Positions 28,028 through 42,031 are shown, counted from the first letter of the stretch. The stretch is DNA of 64,000 nucleotides from Kalaharituber pfeilii (GCA_015179045.1 WHUZ01000068.1:248001-312000); one strand, 5' to 3'. Made by a program: numbers and translations. Notes: generated by a model from the letters alone, not told the origin.

Positions 28028-29970
28028 GCTGCGGTGGTGTCTAAAGATTCGGTACTCAGTTTGAAGCGGTAGTCTATGTAATAGGATTGCTCTAAAGAGG
28101 TTCCTCGGCTGCTTGTTCGAAGAAATTTATGTTTATAACTCCGCACTTGTGATGATCAATGGCCACTCTTTATGTATTTTTATCTTTATTCCAGACTAGC
28201 TAGTATATGCTCTTACAACTTCGCAAATTCTTGTACCTTATCGTGTACCTGCATGTACTTCACGGTAAGCAAAATCAAGCACCTGCCATAACAACAATAA
28301 GGTCTGCGGTTGCTGCATTATCGCGGTAAAGCTATTTACGAAGGGAAGAGATAGAGATACCATCAAGTCTATTGAGTACATAGTCGCAAGACGAGTAGGA
28401 TTATATACATGAGAGGCGTAGAATAGAATGCCTGTAAAACCATGACGAAATGAGAAGAGTCAGAAAGGTGCAGGAGTCATCTGTAGCAGAGTCGCAAAGT
28501 GTTCATTGAGAGGTGAATCTTATGCAAGGTAATAATCATGTATATGAGTAACGAAACAGTCAGACAGACAGTCAGAGAAACAGTCACAGAAACCGTCATA
28601 GATAAGATGAACTACATATGAGTAACCGCAACATGGGGGCAGCGGATGTAATATTTCAACACCTGCTTCCTGTGAGACGAGGGGTGATATTTCCGATGTC
28701 ACTGTGGATAGTGATACCCTCGTTTCTCTGATTTTTCTAACATTATATTTATTTATTATTTATGATTTTTTTTATTACCTTTTTTATTATTTTTGATTTT
28801 TGTAGTTTAATAGGTATTATTTACCATGGTCGATAATTGGTGTCAAATATTCACGGTGACGAATCGCATCCTTCATTTACGTCAGCCGAAAAAGTTCAAT
28901 CATATAAAACGAATAAGCAAATACTGTATGCAAAAAAAAACCAAACCGTAAATTTAAAAAAAGCAACATACATGTAGGTAGGCGTGTAACGTTACCTCGT
29001 TTATGTAACCGTTCTGGCAAAATGAGGAGATATAGGAAGAATGTGCTAGGCATATACTCATGGAGCTTACCACGGGAGAATCTTAGGTCTATCTGAGCTG
29101 CTTTGCTAAAAAAAAAATTGACTTGAGCGGAGAAATCTAAGTATAGTATAGGTAAACCTTGCTATACCGGAGGGGCTGTTGTCGTATCATACCCGGGATC
29201 GGAGCTCTTTTATTCAAAATCTCCAACAATGCGCTAGTAGACACTAGTGGATTATCGAACATTTCCTAAACTACCCAAATTGTTGATAACCTTGTAGCAA
29301 TTTTTTTGTAAAGTGGCGATTTATCTCGAGCTCAGAGCACCAAGTTTTGCAAAAAAAAACAATGTTTACACGAGGAACTGAAGTTTATAGGAATTCGAGT
29401 ATGTGCGTAAAATTTTATATCGATCTCGTGCTCCAACAACCGGTAAGTATACAAATCTTTTAGTATTCTTCGTTTAAGAATTTTTATGATACCAACAAAA
29501 CGATAAGAAGCTAGGACCAAAACTAAGGGTGAAATGACAATGCAAGAATTTCGCAAGACTATCTTGTCGCTTATTCCAGTAGCAAAATTCTTTTAGCTGT
29601 CGGCACTCTGGGGTCATGCCTAAGGTTTGCTTGCACGTCACCCCTGCTAACAGTCCCTGTACTACTATCATAATAATTACAGAATCTTATTATAAACTAA
29701 GAAACCCCGCAACTCAGGAGCGCCAAGACCCCCGCATCACATCAAAGCTTAAGCTCACTTCACACAATCCTTAAATTAACCGACCTGAATCTAAACTACG
29801 TCACCACCGCCCTGAATCCCTCCGACCTCCTGAACGGTGGCTAACTCTGCCCCACCTCCTTCTCAACCTGCCTACACGAACTTTACCTAATCCACTCTCT
29901 CCCTTCCGACATGAGCTATACGCATGTTAACCCTTCTCTCTATCCTCACCATTGCTATGCCACCACTCTT
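28028..29970. other. Duplicated intergenic DNA downstream of receptor 1
   Basis: Matches 58,411-59,570 and 61,464-62,200. It contains the uninterrupted target of the pogo-type element of unit 3 (acactagtgg at 29,241-29,250). No gene supported. Confidence 0.6.
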
Positions 29971-31760
29971 TCACCTTCTCCATTTTTCCGGGCTTCGCTG
30001 TGTTGCTATGTACTGGTTTGCGGCACCGTAGGGAAATGACTGGTGACGGCGGCGCACACCCTTTTTGATTTCCGGGTGTATGTGTGAATTTGTCGTGGAG
30101 GCGAGTGCGGAGATGGGTGGATTCTGAAGAGATATAGAGGTTGAATTATCCATTCCGCTCGCTAGTGGTACTTGCAGAATATCCGCAGGGGAACCTTGCG
30201 GAAGCGCCCAATGGCCTGGTTACGAGAGTACCCAATGGTGCTAACGGCGGGACTTGACCATTTCCGATCATCCCGCTGCACTCCCAACATCCCGCTCCTG
30301 CTCGACTCGGTATACCCCTCCTCCTTGACCTCCTCCTAGAATTCCGACTTCTTGGAGGCTCAACGCACCCCTCATGACAACGACTATCCTCTCCTCCTTT
30401 CCTTTGCCACCGCCATCCATCAGCATCCATCCCCCTGTCGTCGGAGGATTTTGGTGCTGTCCATCTCGGACGCCGAGGTGACTTTAGTATTCGCAGCAGG
30501 CCCTCTAAAAATCCAAGTTCGGGCTTGCCATAGTCGGTTCTGACGGTCGCAGCGGGTTTTCGGCTTTAAGAAGAGGCGGTGGAGGTGGAGGCGCTCCTGG
30601 GAACCTTCTACTCACCCTTTTCCCTATGATCTCCTTATGTGATTCTTGAGGGCGACTGTGACTTGCTGCATCGCTTACGTCTTTTTCCCTCTACCATCAG
30701 CCTGCGATTCCACCATTGCCCCAGCCAGAATATAGACCCCATTACACTTTCTGTCCACCGGTTTTTGCCATCCTTGCCACTGTCTCTGTCTTCACTCCCT
30801 GTCCCATCATCACAGTTTTCTGTACCGGCATGGGAGGTGGGGCCTTCGGTATCTCCAGCAGGGTATACACTTCCCTTTCCCCCTAAGTAAAATCATCCAC
30901 AACCTCCAACTTCACCTCCGTTCGCGAGAGCGAAATACACCCTCTCATATCCCCCTTCGTGGACGCTGGTAATTTACATTTGGTACTCCACCTCATGAGA
31001 CTGAAGCACCGAAGCCCACTGCCTCCGGTGTGGGTGGGAGTTGTGGTGGCAGTTTTTCAGCTTTCTTGGTGATGAGAGAATCTTTTCATCCATCTTCGTC
31101 TTTATTTGTTTGTTCCGCCCTCGTGTGTGTTAGTTTAGTGTTTGTGGTGGGAATCTTCAAATGTCTATTTGTCGGCTTTAGCACCTCTATTGATGTTGGG
31201 ACTGTATGGGAGTTGGAAAGTGCCGGAGGGGTGAAGAGGGTTGAGCAATGTGAATAGGATGGGGGATGGAGTGATGATGATGATGACTATAAATGGCGGT
31301 GACTGCTGCCTTGCTCATGCTGACAGTGTTAATGCTGAGGGCAATACCTACTTTCCCCGCGCTCCATCACCCCACACGCAGTATACTTTGACCAATATCC
31401 AAACTTGCACCCTACATCCAAAAAGCGAATGTTCGGGTACTAGGTCAAACCCCGTAGTATCATTTTCTCAACCTGCAATATCCTTACATTGTTCATGGGA
31501 AAGAGACATTGATAGTATGGTATGGTCGCCACACCAAGTAACGAAATGAAATCGCTAACAGATATGAAGATAGGAGCTCCAGCAGCAAAAATATGAACTC
31601 AGTTCTCCTGCTCTCCCACTCTACCTCGCTGCCGATCATCTCCTAGCCCTCGAATGTGGTCCCGACAAAAACACAATTTCTATACCGGCAACAATACCCA
31701 AAATTGCAGCAAAACCAATCGTAACCAAACATTCAGCTATAAAAGGTCAAGTGACAAATG
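29970..31760 (-). pseudogene. Degraded copy of the convergent partner gene, unit 1
   Basis: Minus-strand sequence matching the better preserved gene at 44,318-46,800: a GQVPPLAPLGT segment and EGCVEPPRS/GALSLQEVG-type block at 30,250-30,400 correspond to MVQIPPLAPLGTS and VMRGALSPQDVG of unit 2, and a T-S-G-E-R-E-V-Y-like block near 30,840-30,930 corresponds to its TSDEKQGRQVY. Frames are broken repeatedly. It is convergent with the receptor, as in the other two units. Confidence 0.6.
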
Positions 31761-31999
31761 ATGGGGAATTAATCTCTGGGGAATTTGCATTCCATTTCAT
31801 CGAACAAGCCAGCAAAAGAAATAAACAAGGCGAATACAACAAAAAGAAAGACATTCACTCACCCCTCCCACTGGTATTACCTCCGCTGGACATCTGATGA
31901 CGCATAGGCGATGGCGGCGCTTTGACCCCCTTTGGGCTCCTTATGCATCATCCCCACTCCATTTTGCACACCTACTTCTGCATACACAAGTGGATACGA

Positions 32000-33110
32000 T
32001 GCCTCTGGCGGATAGAACGCGGAGCATGCGATATGCGGTGGTGGAGGGAGGGGGAGGCTCTATGGACGCTGGGCGCTGGTGGTAGGAATTAAAATGCTCG
32101 TGGTGGAAGAGTCTGTGCGGGGAATGCGTAGCATGCAATAAAATTTCCTGGAGGTGGAATGGGGATGGATACTACGGGAGGCGCTAATAGCGCTACAGGA
32201 GGCACTGGTGGCACTACGGGGGTTCTCCTTCTCTTTTCTCCTTTCTCTTTCATTCTCCGTTGAGACCACGGCAGGCAGTGGAGATGGTGGCAGCGCAACC
32301 TCGAGCCCTTGGGATGAAACTGGAGCTTTGACCGCCGCCTGTGAAATCCGCAACTGCCAGATCGCCTCTCGCATCTCCTTCAGAACTTTCTCCATCTTCT
32401 CCTGTTCTTGACCTTGCGCTGACGCTGGTACCGGAAACGGGAATCCAGTGACAGCGCCATCGGTGAACAGTGATAGTAGTATTCTACGCCGGAGGTTGCT
32501 CCCATTTGTGGTGCTGGAGGTGGAGGAGGCGGGGCTTCCTCCTTCGCTTTCTTTTCCTCTGGCTTGGATTCTAGTAGCGTCGGTCCTTCCTCCTACTTCT
32601 TCTTTCCAGATTCTTTAGGAGGTGGGGCGGAGTGGTAATGGTGCGTGTGGTAGTGGATGGTGGAAGACGGGTAGTGTGTCTGCTCCTGCTTTTCAGTGGA
32701 TCCCGTCTTTTGCGCTGTGGAGGAGGAGAAGCAGGGGCTGGCGGCGCTGCCAGAGGTGCCGGAGGTGCAGCATTGATCGAAACTAGTCACATTGGAGGAG
32801 GAGTTGGAAAGCGACTTGGGTGCATGTCAGTTTTTTTTGCTACATAGAGGACTAAGGCGTGGGCCTCGCTCTGCACTGAGGGAAGGGGGGAAGGAGAGGA
32901 CGGGGAGGAAGGAGGGGGGAACTCACTGCACATCCGGCATCACCACCGGCGGAACTTCAGGGCGGAGGCCATAGATAGTTTGGCATGCTAGTGGTGGGGG
33001 AGAATGTTCTCCGACGGCGGTTCGAGGCTGCTCCGAAGGCTATGGCTGCGGTGAGTATGGCTTGAATAAGGGGCTACTTAAAACTGCCTAGTTCACTCAC
33101 TGTTAGGAAT
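32000..33110 (-). pseudogene. Pro/Lys-rich coding-like segment, frames broken
   Basis: On the minus strand: APPPKESGKKK, a stop, EEGPTLLESKPEEKKAKEEA, a Pro run, then after a frame change FPFPVPASAQGQEQEKMEKV and KEMREAIWQLRISQAAVKA, a likely coiled coil, and an Arg/Glu-rich stretch. There is no known domain. It may be a decayed gene or exons with unrecognised introns. Confidence 0.35.
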
Positions 33111-34158
33111 GCACGTTGTGAAGATTGATAGGCTGAGAGCAGTAGTGCACACTGCAGATGCGTGCTGCTGTGGAGGGGGATCTGGGGGTGGGGATCATGG
33201 AGGTGGTGGAGGAGGAAGATGTCGGAGGAGTTGGAGGGAAAGCGTCTTGTTGGGGCCACAAAATGCCGTGACTGCGTTCTGCGTCGCGGCATTCTTGGGC
33301 CCTCTGAATGTTCCGTTGGGGAACTCTAGGGGCATAACATATGTGACATACTACCTTATCGGGCCAGAAACAGAGTTGACCCGCCAACCAGACTAAGTTG
33401 ACCCAACTAGACTAGTTGTGCTTGGCATCCAGCGGCTGAGTCTCGAACCTGACTACCGCTCACTGTAGGAGCTGACTAAACGTGCTCAGAGCCTACTAGC
33501 AGAGTACGCTTAGTCAGGTACTAATTTACAGTAAGTACTTTAGTCGTAGTCTGGTTCAAGACTGAAGGCGGTGCCAAAATGGTTGGTCACAACGCACTGA
33601 ACGAGTGGTCTCCATCCATAAAGTACTAAGCAGATACATACTAACTCTGAAATGTGAAAAAAAAAAACCAAAAGGATTTCTGAAGATTGAAACCATCCAG
33701 CGCCAATAATGAAAGAGATTGGCTGCTTACAAATAATGATGGTCGTGGTTATTTCCTACAGGGCTGATACAATAACTTTGTAGCTCTCTAATGATCGCCA
33801 AGATTCACGGATGCAGGAAAAGGTCTGACCAGTCACGCCGACCTCTCAAGTTGTCATTCGCTTCAGCTCTTGCGATCGCATACATATCGTTGGCCTTCAC
33901 TAGTCTCGTAACCAGGGCCTTCACGCCCCTAGCGAACATTGCGACCCATGAAGATTTTAGATCCCTGTCGATCCATGCCGAGCTTGTGACACCGACCTGT
34001 ACCATCCTGTATCATATGATAGATCCGCGCATCTGCCCTGCCGCTCTCTAGGCAGCGACTGCAGGAGGATATGTGTCATTTTCGATTAACTATATCGGGG
34101 TAATATTGACGGGTATGTACCTCGCTTGCATGTAGATTGCATTCCTGTCGAGTAGAGT
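33111..34158. other. Intergenic, no gene seen
   Basis: No supported coding region; the base composition is ordinary and no repeat ends could be defined. Confidence 0.4.
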
Positions 34159-34250
34159 TGTTCTGGCCTACCAACGAACATTGCGGTTCTCACGAACCAG
34201 CCAGGCCCATTCGCGAACACTTTTTTTTACAAGTACCACTAGGTACCTCT
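34159..34250. mobile_element. Fragment of foldback MITE-like repeat
   Basis: Begins tgttctggcctaccaacgaa, a variant of the terminal repeat of the element at 34,918-35,091, and shares its aggtacctctatg block in inverted order. One end only. Confidence 0.55.
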
Positions 34251-34917
34251 ATGTGGTGCTAGTAATGAGTATAGAGAAACGTTCTGCTACCATGGATAAT
34301 TGATAGGCCAGTTACTGTGTGCTTGTACTCTAGTACAGCCCGATTGCCACTGACAGGTTGCAACTTGAAAACATGCTGTCAGTAATGCTGCTAATATGGC
34401 TCTCAAGTTGTCGCTTTCTGCTCACATGCTAGAAGATAATAAAGACAACATAATTAAAAATTTGCTGCTGCTGTAGTTAAGAATATAGACTTGTTATCAT
34501 AGCTAACTTATTATGAATAGAATAACTATAAGAAAATTAGTAAATATACTTCTAGTATTCTTCTTGCTCTAAGTGGAATTTTGGAGTGTTACCTTCTTAG
34601 AGATATCCAGATTCCTCCACCATTTCTGATATTATCTTGTGGTAGTAACAAGAATTGCGTTGATGCCAAGAATTATTAAAATTTTGGTGGTTGTAGAGCC
34701 AGAAATGGCATCCCTGCAAGCGCCAAACATCCACTTTAAACAAGTCGGTACTCTATCCCACTCGTACTGGCAGGACTTCAGCCATTTCCCTCCTGATTTG
34801 GTATTGAATCTGCCTGAGCTCCGGGTATACTTCGCTCCTCTAGGTACATCACAACTGAGCTGGTGATTTTCTCCTCAACCCCCTCTATTACCTATCTAAG
34901 GCCCAATTCATGACTCA

Positions 34918-35091
34918 TGTTCTGGCCACCGACGAACATTGTGGTTCGCAAACTGGGCATATAGGTACATAGAGGTACATTCGTGTTCGCCGCTAGGCCA
35001 GGTGTTCGTGGCTGGGCTGGCCCCGTGAAAAACCATGTTTTTCACGGGGCCGGTTTGCGAACCGGAAAATGTTCGTCAATGGGCCAGAACA
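34918..35091. mobile_element. 174-bp foldback MITE-like element with central hairpin
   Basis: Terminal inverted repeats of about 40 bp, tgttctggccaccgacgaac at the left and gttcgtcaatgggccagaac at the right (reverse complement), with a few mismatches. Near its right end lies a perfect 14-bp stem, ggccccgtgaaaaa and tttttcacggggcc (35,019-35,032 and 35,038-35,051), with a 5-base loop. No clear TSD could be fixed. Confidence 0.65.
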
Positions 35092-38000
35092 CCTCAAGGA
35101 ACTCTTTTGTACGAACAGCTTACAAGCTATCGCAACTATAGAAACAATTGTTTTACCAGGACCATTCTCAGGGATTGATCAAGCTGATACCAGTAATCAC
35201 TGCAGAAAGACGAGAAATGGTAAATTGCACGAAAGATTATGTAACAGGAAAAAGAACGAAGAGAAAGAAGGAAGTTTGGAGTTAATTCCCTTAAATCAAT
35301 TATGAGGTCATCACGGAGATAAAGAATTGTTGCTGTAGTTGATTGACCTTAGCTGCTCCCAGACTGTTTAGCGGAAATTGTTAACTCATCCAATAGACTG
35401 ACAATGTTTGTCCTGTTATGACGAACCGAGCCGCTGGAGGTGCTTACATTTCTTATTGCAATAACTCGGGCATAGATCTGGCTCCAACACAGCTTGAGAC
35501 CTCCTCTAACAAAGTATGGTGACAGGGGTAAATTATCTTCGCCTACCTGTTGGGTAGAAAATATCCCACGCCTTAGTAACTATCAGCAACTCTTGTCCTA
35601 TGACGACCACCAGCGAGTTTCTTTGTGTATCCTCTGGTTCTATATGCACAGAGTATATTACCCCGCTTCTACTACCATGCACCCTTGACTGTTGACCTTC
35701 AGCATCAGCCCCCAGCCCTCGATAGCATATCTATACAGATCCCAGTATCCCTGCCTATCGCTGCAGATTCCAATACCCCGCCTATCCGTGCCGAACCTAA
35801 TTATCCCTGCGCAGCCTATCGATCCATGCCAAAGTCTCATGGTATGATACGCATCTGTACCGCCTTGCCCTGTTGCAGCTGGCGCTTACCCAAGTCGCGT
35901 CATCGCTGTTAACCTTACGCATCTGTCCCGAGTCAGTGACCACTCGTATCCACTGGTGTTTCAGTCCGAAAGACATCTCTATGCTATGATAAGGCCTTAC
36001 CAAAGGGCGGTTGCAAGCTTGTCCACAAATAAGTACGTCAGAACGCCATGCGCACTAAAGTTGATGACGCCAAGCTATAACAGATCTGATCAGGGAGTAA
36101 GTATGAATACTTGTACTATTAAAAGCAAAAGAAAAAAATAGAACGCAAAAACTAAAAACAGGTTGCCCTGTTTCCCTTAGAATTTGACAACTGTATCCGG
36201 AGCATAACAGTCCATTTATTGTAAGAAAAGATGCTGGATAACCAGTTCTTACTTTGCCCGAAATTGAACTGGGGCCCTCAATTTTATACCTCTCGGTGAC
36301 TTCTCGTTGTTGTTACCTCCGTCACTAGAGACAACAGACGTATCACTTCGAACAAGGCATAGGTAAGTTCGATAAATAGATAGATAACTCCACCTCCTCT
36401 TGAACCATCTCCCCCCGCGCTCTCCCGTTCACCAGCGTCTCCTAACCCCTGTTTCAGCAGCTGACCTCGCCAGCAGCCGCCCCCCCACCCCCCTCCCGTA
36501 CCTACAGCCGCATCCCGCACTGGATTTATAATGCAAATTACTCCTTGGTACGTTTGACTATCCGTATATATTTTCTTTTTCTTCGAGTTGTCCATTGTTT
36601 TCATTTTATCCAATGGTTCATTGATTTTTCGATTCCTTGTGTCTTATACTAATTGCACGTTCGTTCCGGATGTCAAGGTGGGGCTCCAACGGACCATTTC
36701 TACAATATAGCCGCCGAAGGAAGCCTGGCTCAGTTGGGATGTGAATTCCAAAGCAAGAGGCGCTGCCAAAAACAACAACAAGCAACTTGTGGGTACATGG
36801 GGGTTTGGAGCGGAGAGTGAGCTTTCTGCTTACGCTATACTTTTCGTTTCTTTCTTTTTTCCCCTTTCCTTTTATCAATGTCCTGAAGCTTTCATCGTTG
36901 TTTCATTGTTGGGCAGTGGCTGACCTATTGTACATAGAGTTAGAATCGGAGGTAAGAGAAGGGAAACAGAAAAGCGGGTGGACATGGTGACCAAGGCGAC
37001 TGGTATATATGAGTGGTAGCAAGGATTTTACTGCCGCCCCAGAGGAATTCATATGTAGATAGAAATCACAATATGTCGAGTAAAGAGAAAGAGTAGAAGA
37101 ACAGTAGACAACTAGTTTAGCCGGTGATAGTGGCAAACTGCTCTGAGGTGCGAAAAAGTGAATAACTTACGCAGCTCCATAGTCTCCCCTCACGTGGCAA
37201 GTAGCTCGGCGGCTACGGATCCCAAGTTGTGTTTTTTGTATGGGAAACCCACATAATTTTTTCACAGATTTAATACATGTAGAAACAACAATACATGACG
37301 AGTAAAATATATATGAAAACGACAAGATCCACACACATACACACTAAAAAAAAAACAAATATATAGAAAGCTACCCAAAGACTTTCAAAATCCGTAAACA
37401 GTCCTGCCAAGACATTCGGCGTTATTCTATCTCTTGCCGCGAAAGCCCGTAATCTTTCTTTTCTGAATCGTCAAAAAATAACTGTTCTTCCACTCCGCTT
37501 TGCGATTACTAGGAGAGTTGATTTCGCTCAGTTTATATCGATATTATAGTTTCTGACAAGTCTGGTGATTCATACCTACTTCTGCCGCTATCGCCTTCGT
37601 CCCGGTTTTCAAGCGCAATAAATCACATCCGCTCATCTCTCGTGGTTTCTTAATTTTTGTGAAATTTTGCACAAAGTTCTCGTTTCGGGTTTCTCGTGTG
37701 TCTTCGTTATGGCTCCGACAAAGAGCCGTTAGGCTAGCAGATGGGGAGTTGCCAAATAGTAGAGCGCCGGAATCTCATGATCTAACGTTTATTTATGTTG
37801 CCGCTCCTTAACTTGCCAGCCTTGTCTATACCTGCAGCCGAAGTATGTTTCCATACACTTTCGAGTAGAGTATCATACAAAGATCAATGTATTATAGGCG
37901 ATTCCGCCTAACGCCTCGAGTCAACACAAGTATCACTCTAAACGCTTCACATCAACCTTTCGTACCTTAGCCCGCGTTTCACTACGCTCCTGGAAGGTGA

Positions 38001-38590
38001 ATAATTTTGAGGGTATGGTTACCTCCACACCTGAACTACCCACTCGTAGTAACGTTACTGTTACACACATATGTCGCTTTGGGTTCCCCGTGACTTATTG
38101 CATTTGCACTAACAGGCTGTGCCTCACACCGTACAGTCAAATCGGATATAGAACATCCTGCAACAAGCATATGCACGTATCTAAGTCTGACTTGTTAAAA
38201 TACATACAATTCAGCCACAGTCGAAAAATGATGGCCCATGCACAGGATCTTCCCCGCACGACGGTCAAGCAATTAGATAGGATTTCCACAGAGTCAGAAC
38301 CACGCAGAAGTATCGTATCGCTGTTTCCGAAAATACCCTCTTCTTTTCTGTACCTTTAAAACGGAATTTATACCGTACAAAACCTATTTTCCAATCTTCA
38401 GATATATCTCGCTTCCGAACAGTTCTTAAGCTCGTTGAGACTGGAATAGTGTCCTAAATCAAATTTGACACGCGACAGTAAGTAGTAAAAGCTCAATATT
38501 CGTCGGTTGATATTTTTTTCACTCATGTACTAGATGAGACTGATCACAATAACTAATTTAGAATTAGACTCCTTTGTCTCCATCACAACC
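35092..38590. other. Receptor 2 upstream region
   Basis: No gene supported. About 36,620-37,000 aligns with 21,150-21,470 (cgaaggaagcctggct..; gaattccaaagcaagagg) and about 38,160-38,270 aligns with 50,300-50,390, so unit 2 retains diverged pieces of the same duplicated block. A C-rich run lies near 36,480. Confidence 0.5.
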
Positions 38591-41500
38591 ATGGCAGAAG
38601 CAGCAGGCTTTGCCATCGGAATCGTCGGACTGGCTGGACAATTGGTTAAACTCAGTCGAGAGTGCACAAACATATTTTCCGACATGAAGGAAATCGGCTA
38701 TGCACAAGACTCGGTGTTGCACGATCTCCGGGAGCAAGGACTTCGGCTGAAGCATTGGGAGCATGCCTGGGGGCTCGATGGCACCAGCCAGCAACACCAA
38801 CACATTGAGCCTGACGATGAACGGTATAGATATGCAGTAGCTGGTCTAGCGAGGATAATTGCTGTGTTTGCAAAGCTTGCTGCATTGCAAGCAAGATACC
38901 AAAGCGAACCACAGAAGGATGACAAGAGTGCAAAACGCGACAGTCTTGGAGTTGGGCGTCTATTGTCAAAGTTCCGGTCGAAATCTCCAAGCCCAGGGAA
39001 GGCCAAACCTGGTCGAGCTACAAGTCCTAGCCCACAGCCTCCAATTTCTAGTATCAGTCCTAGTGATCTTCGCCTGTTAGAAAATCCAAAGATCCTCTCC
39101 AATACACAACTCCTTCCAGCGCTTGAGGAAGAAATTGCCTGCCTCGGAAGGGCTGTACAAAATGTGCAGCAATCTGTATCTGCATACCGCAAGCTGTGTT
39201 GGGCAAGTTCGGACAAAGCAAAGTGCCATGAGCTAGTAGGCCAGCTAACAAAATATATTGATGGTCTCTTCAATGTATTACCTCCTAATGCCACCATTCC
39301 TAGGTTGTCCGAGAGGAAATTATTACATTTATCCTTCGACATTCCCTTCAGCCTTCCTAATTTTCGACGGAATTCTGATTTCGTTGGAAGGGAACATCTT
39401 CTCGAACAGTTAAAGCAAAAAATAAAGGGCGCGGCCACAGGGAATGCCATCCAGGTAGTACTTTATGGAATGGGTGGTGTGGGGAAGACCCAGCTTGCAT
39501 TGGAATATGCCTACCGCCATCATGGAGATTACTCAGCAGTATTCTGGGTCAATGCAGCTAGTGAACAGACTACGAAACTTGGTTTCACTTACATTATGCA
39601 GCAACTTATCAAACATCATGCCAAACTCTGTGACGAGCCTGACTACATGCATATTGGCCGACTACTGGGCATGGCCGGCAAACTCAATTCAGTGGGATTG
39701 TTTACCGTACAGGACCCAAGTGAAGAGCAATATGTTGTTGATGCTGTAAAGGAATGGTTCGCTGCAAAAGACAACACCAAATGGCTCCTTGTATTCGACA
39801 ACCTTGACGATCTAAGATCTTTTGATATTAACAACTATATTCCATCATCATCGTATGGGACAGTGATTATTACAAGCAGAAGACGTGAGAGTGTTCATGG
39901 GCGAGGATGGATAGAGGTGGACCAAATGACGAAGATTGAGGCAGAAGAGTTACTCTTGAAGAGCGCAAAGCGGGCTTTTGAGAAAGTGACTGGGGGCAGT
40001 AAGTGAACCTGACTATAGCGTGATTCGAATTCCATATTAACATGAAGTACATAGATTGTGAGCATGAGAAAGAGGCTGCTGCAACAATTGTCCAAAAACT
40101 TGGATACTTGCCACTTGCGATAGACCAGGCTGGAGCATGTATCTATGCTTTGGACTCTTCTTTTAGTCGCTATCTCAGTGAGTATGAGAATAAGGTTACT
40201 TACCTCTTGAGCACGGAATGGAAACTTGGAACCCATGATCGAGCTGTCTTTGCTGCCTGGGATTTGTCATTCAATGCAATCCAGAAACAAAATCCGAATG
40301 CTGCAGAATTGTTGTTATTATGTGGGTTTCTTGATAATAATGACATTTGTGAGGAGTTGCAGCAGCGAGGAATGAAATTGCCAATGAATGGTATGTACAA
40401 CTATCTTCTAGTAAAGCACTATAGCTAATGATACGTGTTCTCACCTTACTACAGACTCAAGCTTGAAAGACTCAATTCGGGTGCTACTTTCATACTCAAT
40501 GGTGAAGCGGAAAGATAGAGATGATAGCTTCAGTATTCATCCCATAGTTCATAAGTGGGCTCAATGGAAACTGGAGGCTGAACCTGAAAGATGTAATAAG
40601 AAAGCCATCAAGGCATTGCTTATTGTTACATCCGTGATAGCTCCTATCGACACCAAGCATGAGGTGGCGGACTGCATTTTTGAGCGGCGGATTTTGCCAC
40701 ATATTATTGCTGTAGAGAAGCAAGCAAAGACTGTGCCGATAGGAAATCAGGAGACACTAATGGCAGTGGACAATCTGCGTGCAGTTTATAAGAAGCATGG
40801 TTATTATAGGAAGGCCGAAGAAATGTGTAAGCTTGTATTAGCTAGGAAAGAAACGACACTGGGTGTAGACCACCCAGACACCCTTATTACGGTCGACAAC
40901 ATGGCCCATTTATTGCAGAGAATGGGACAGCATGACAGAGCACTGGAATACTTTCAACGAGCATTGGTTGGAAGTGAAAAGGCACTGGGCATGCAACACC
41001 AAGGCACCCTTACTACGGTCAACAACATTGCCATTTTATTTCAAGAAATGGGACAGTACAACAAAGCACTAGGTTACTATCAGCGAGCATTAGCCGGAAG
41101 AGAAAAGGCACTGGGCATAGAACACCTAGCCACCCTTACTACGGTCAACAACATTGCTAATTTATTTCATGCTATGGGACAGTATGACAAAGCATTAGAG
41201 TACTCTCAGCGAGCATTGGGTGGAAGGGAAAAGGCACTAGGCAAAGAACATCTGGACACCCTTTCTACGGTCAACAACATCGCTATTTTATTCCAAGATA
41301 TGGGACTGTACGACAAAGCACTAGAGTACTGTCAGCGAGCATTGGCCGGAAGAGAAAAGGCACTGGGAACAGAACATCCAGACACCCTTGCTACGCTCAA
41401 CAACATTGCCCTTTTATTCCAAGATATGGGACAGTATGACGAGGCACTGAAGTACTGTCAGCGAGCATTGGCTGGAGCTGAAAGGGCACTGGGCACAGAA

Positions 41501-42031
41501 CACCCAACCACTCTTATTATGGTTAACAACATTGCCATGTTATTCCAAGATATGCAACTGTACGATAAAGCACTTGAGTACCATCAGCGTGCATTGGTTG
41601 GAGGAGAAAAGACACTGGGCACAGAACACCCAGGTACCCTTACTAAGGTCAATAACATTGCCATTTTATTCCATGCAATGAGACAGTACGACAAAGCACT
41701 GGACTATTTTCAGAAAGCATTAGCTGGGATGGAAAATGCACTGGGTGCAGACCACCCAAACACCCTTCGTACTGTCTACAACGTGGCCTGTTTATTCCAG
41801 GATATGGGACAGTATGACAAAGCACTGGAGTACTTTCAACAGACATTGACTGGAAGAGAACAGGTACTGGGTGTAGAGCACCCACATACCCTTGATACGG
41901 TTCATCGCGTGGCCACTTTACGTGGTAAAATGCACCCTGGCATGCCTCCTAGGGAGGAAAGGACGGGGGACATGGAGGTGCAGACTGAGCCAGCTCGACA
42001 TCCTAGAGTGCAGATGGTTTCGGGAGGGTGA
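38591..42031 (+). CDS. HeLo-NB-ARC-TPR NLR-type receptor 2 (intact)
   Basis: Exons 38,591-39,998, 40,055-40,390 and 40,455-42,031 give 1,106 residues; introns of 56 and 64 nt have GTAAGT and GTATGT donors. Start chosen at ATG 38,591 (cacaaccATGG), shared by all three copies, rather than an in-frame ATG 57 bp upstream. Residues 1-225: HeLo-type helical domain beginning MAEAAGFAIGIVGLAGQLVK, interrupted by a Ser/Pro/Lys linker; in this family such domains act at membranes to execute cell death. Then NB-ARC: P-loop GMGGVGKT (about 293-300), Walker B WLLVFDNLDDL (about 398), GTVIITSRRR, LGYLPLAIDQAG and the MHD-like IHPIVHKW (about 609). Then nine 42-residue TPRs (GQYDKALEYFQRAL type; about 677-1071). 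The last 33 residues come from an inserted retroposon. Likely a non-self or heterokaryon-incompatibility-type sensor; its ligand is unknown. Confidence 0.87.

Larger units (their letters stand above)
19578..31760 (+). repeat. Segmental duplication, unit 1
   Basis: About 12 kb that aligns colinearly and in the same orientation with 47,407-64,000. It starts at agtatcgaagtcagctgtatc and is still matching at the window end (gtaaccaaaca..aaaaggtcaagtgacaaa at about 31,720-31,757). Most differences are single bases plus discrete insertions. It contains a receptor pseudogene and the degraded convergent gene. Confidence 0.93.

Noticed and set aside
33348..33420. Possible tRNA-like or DNA hairpin near cagactaagttgacccaact
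   Set aside because: No cloverleaf and no consistent arms found.
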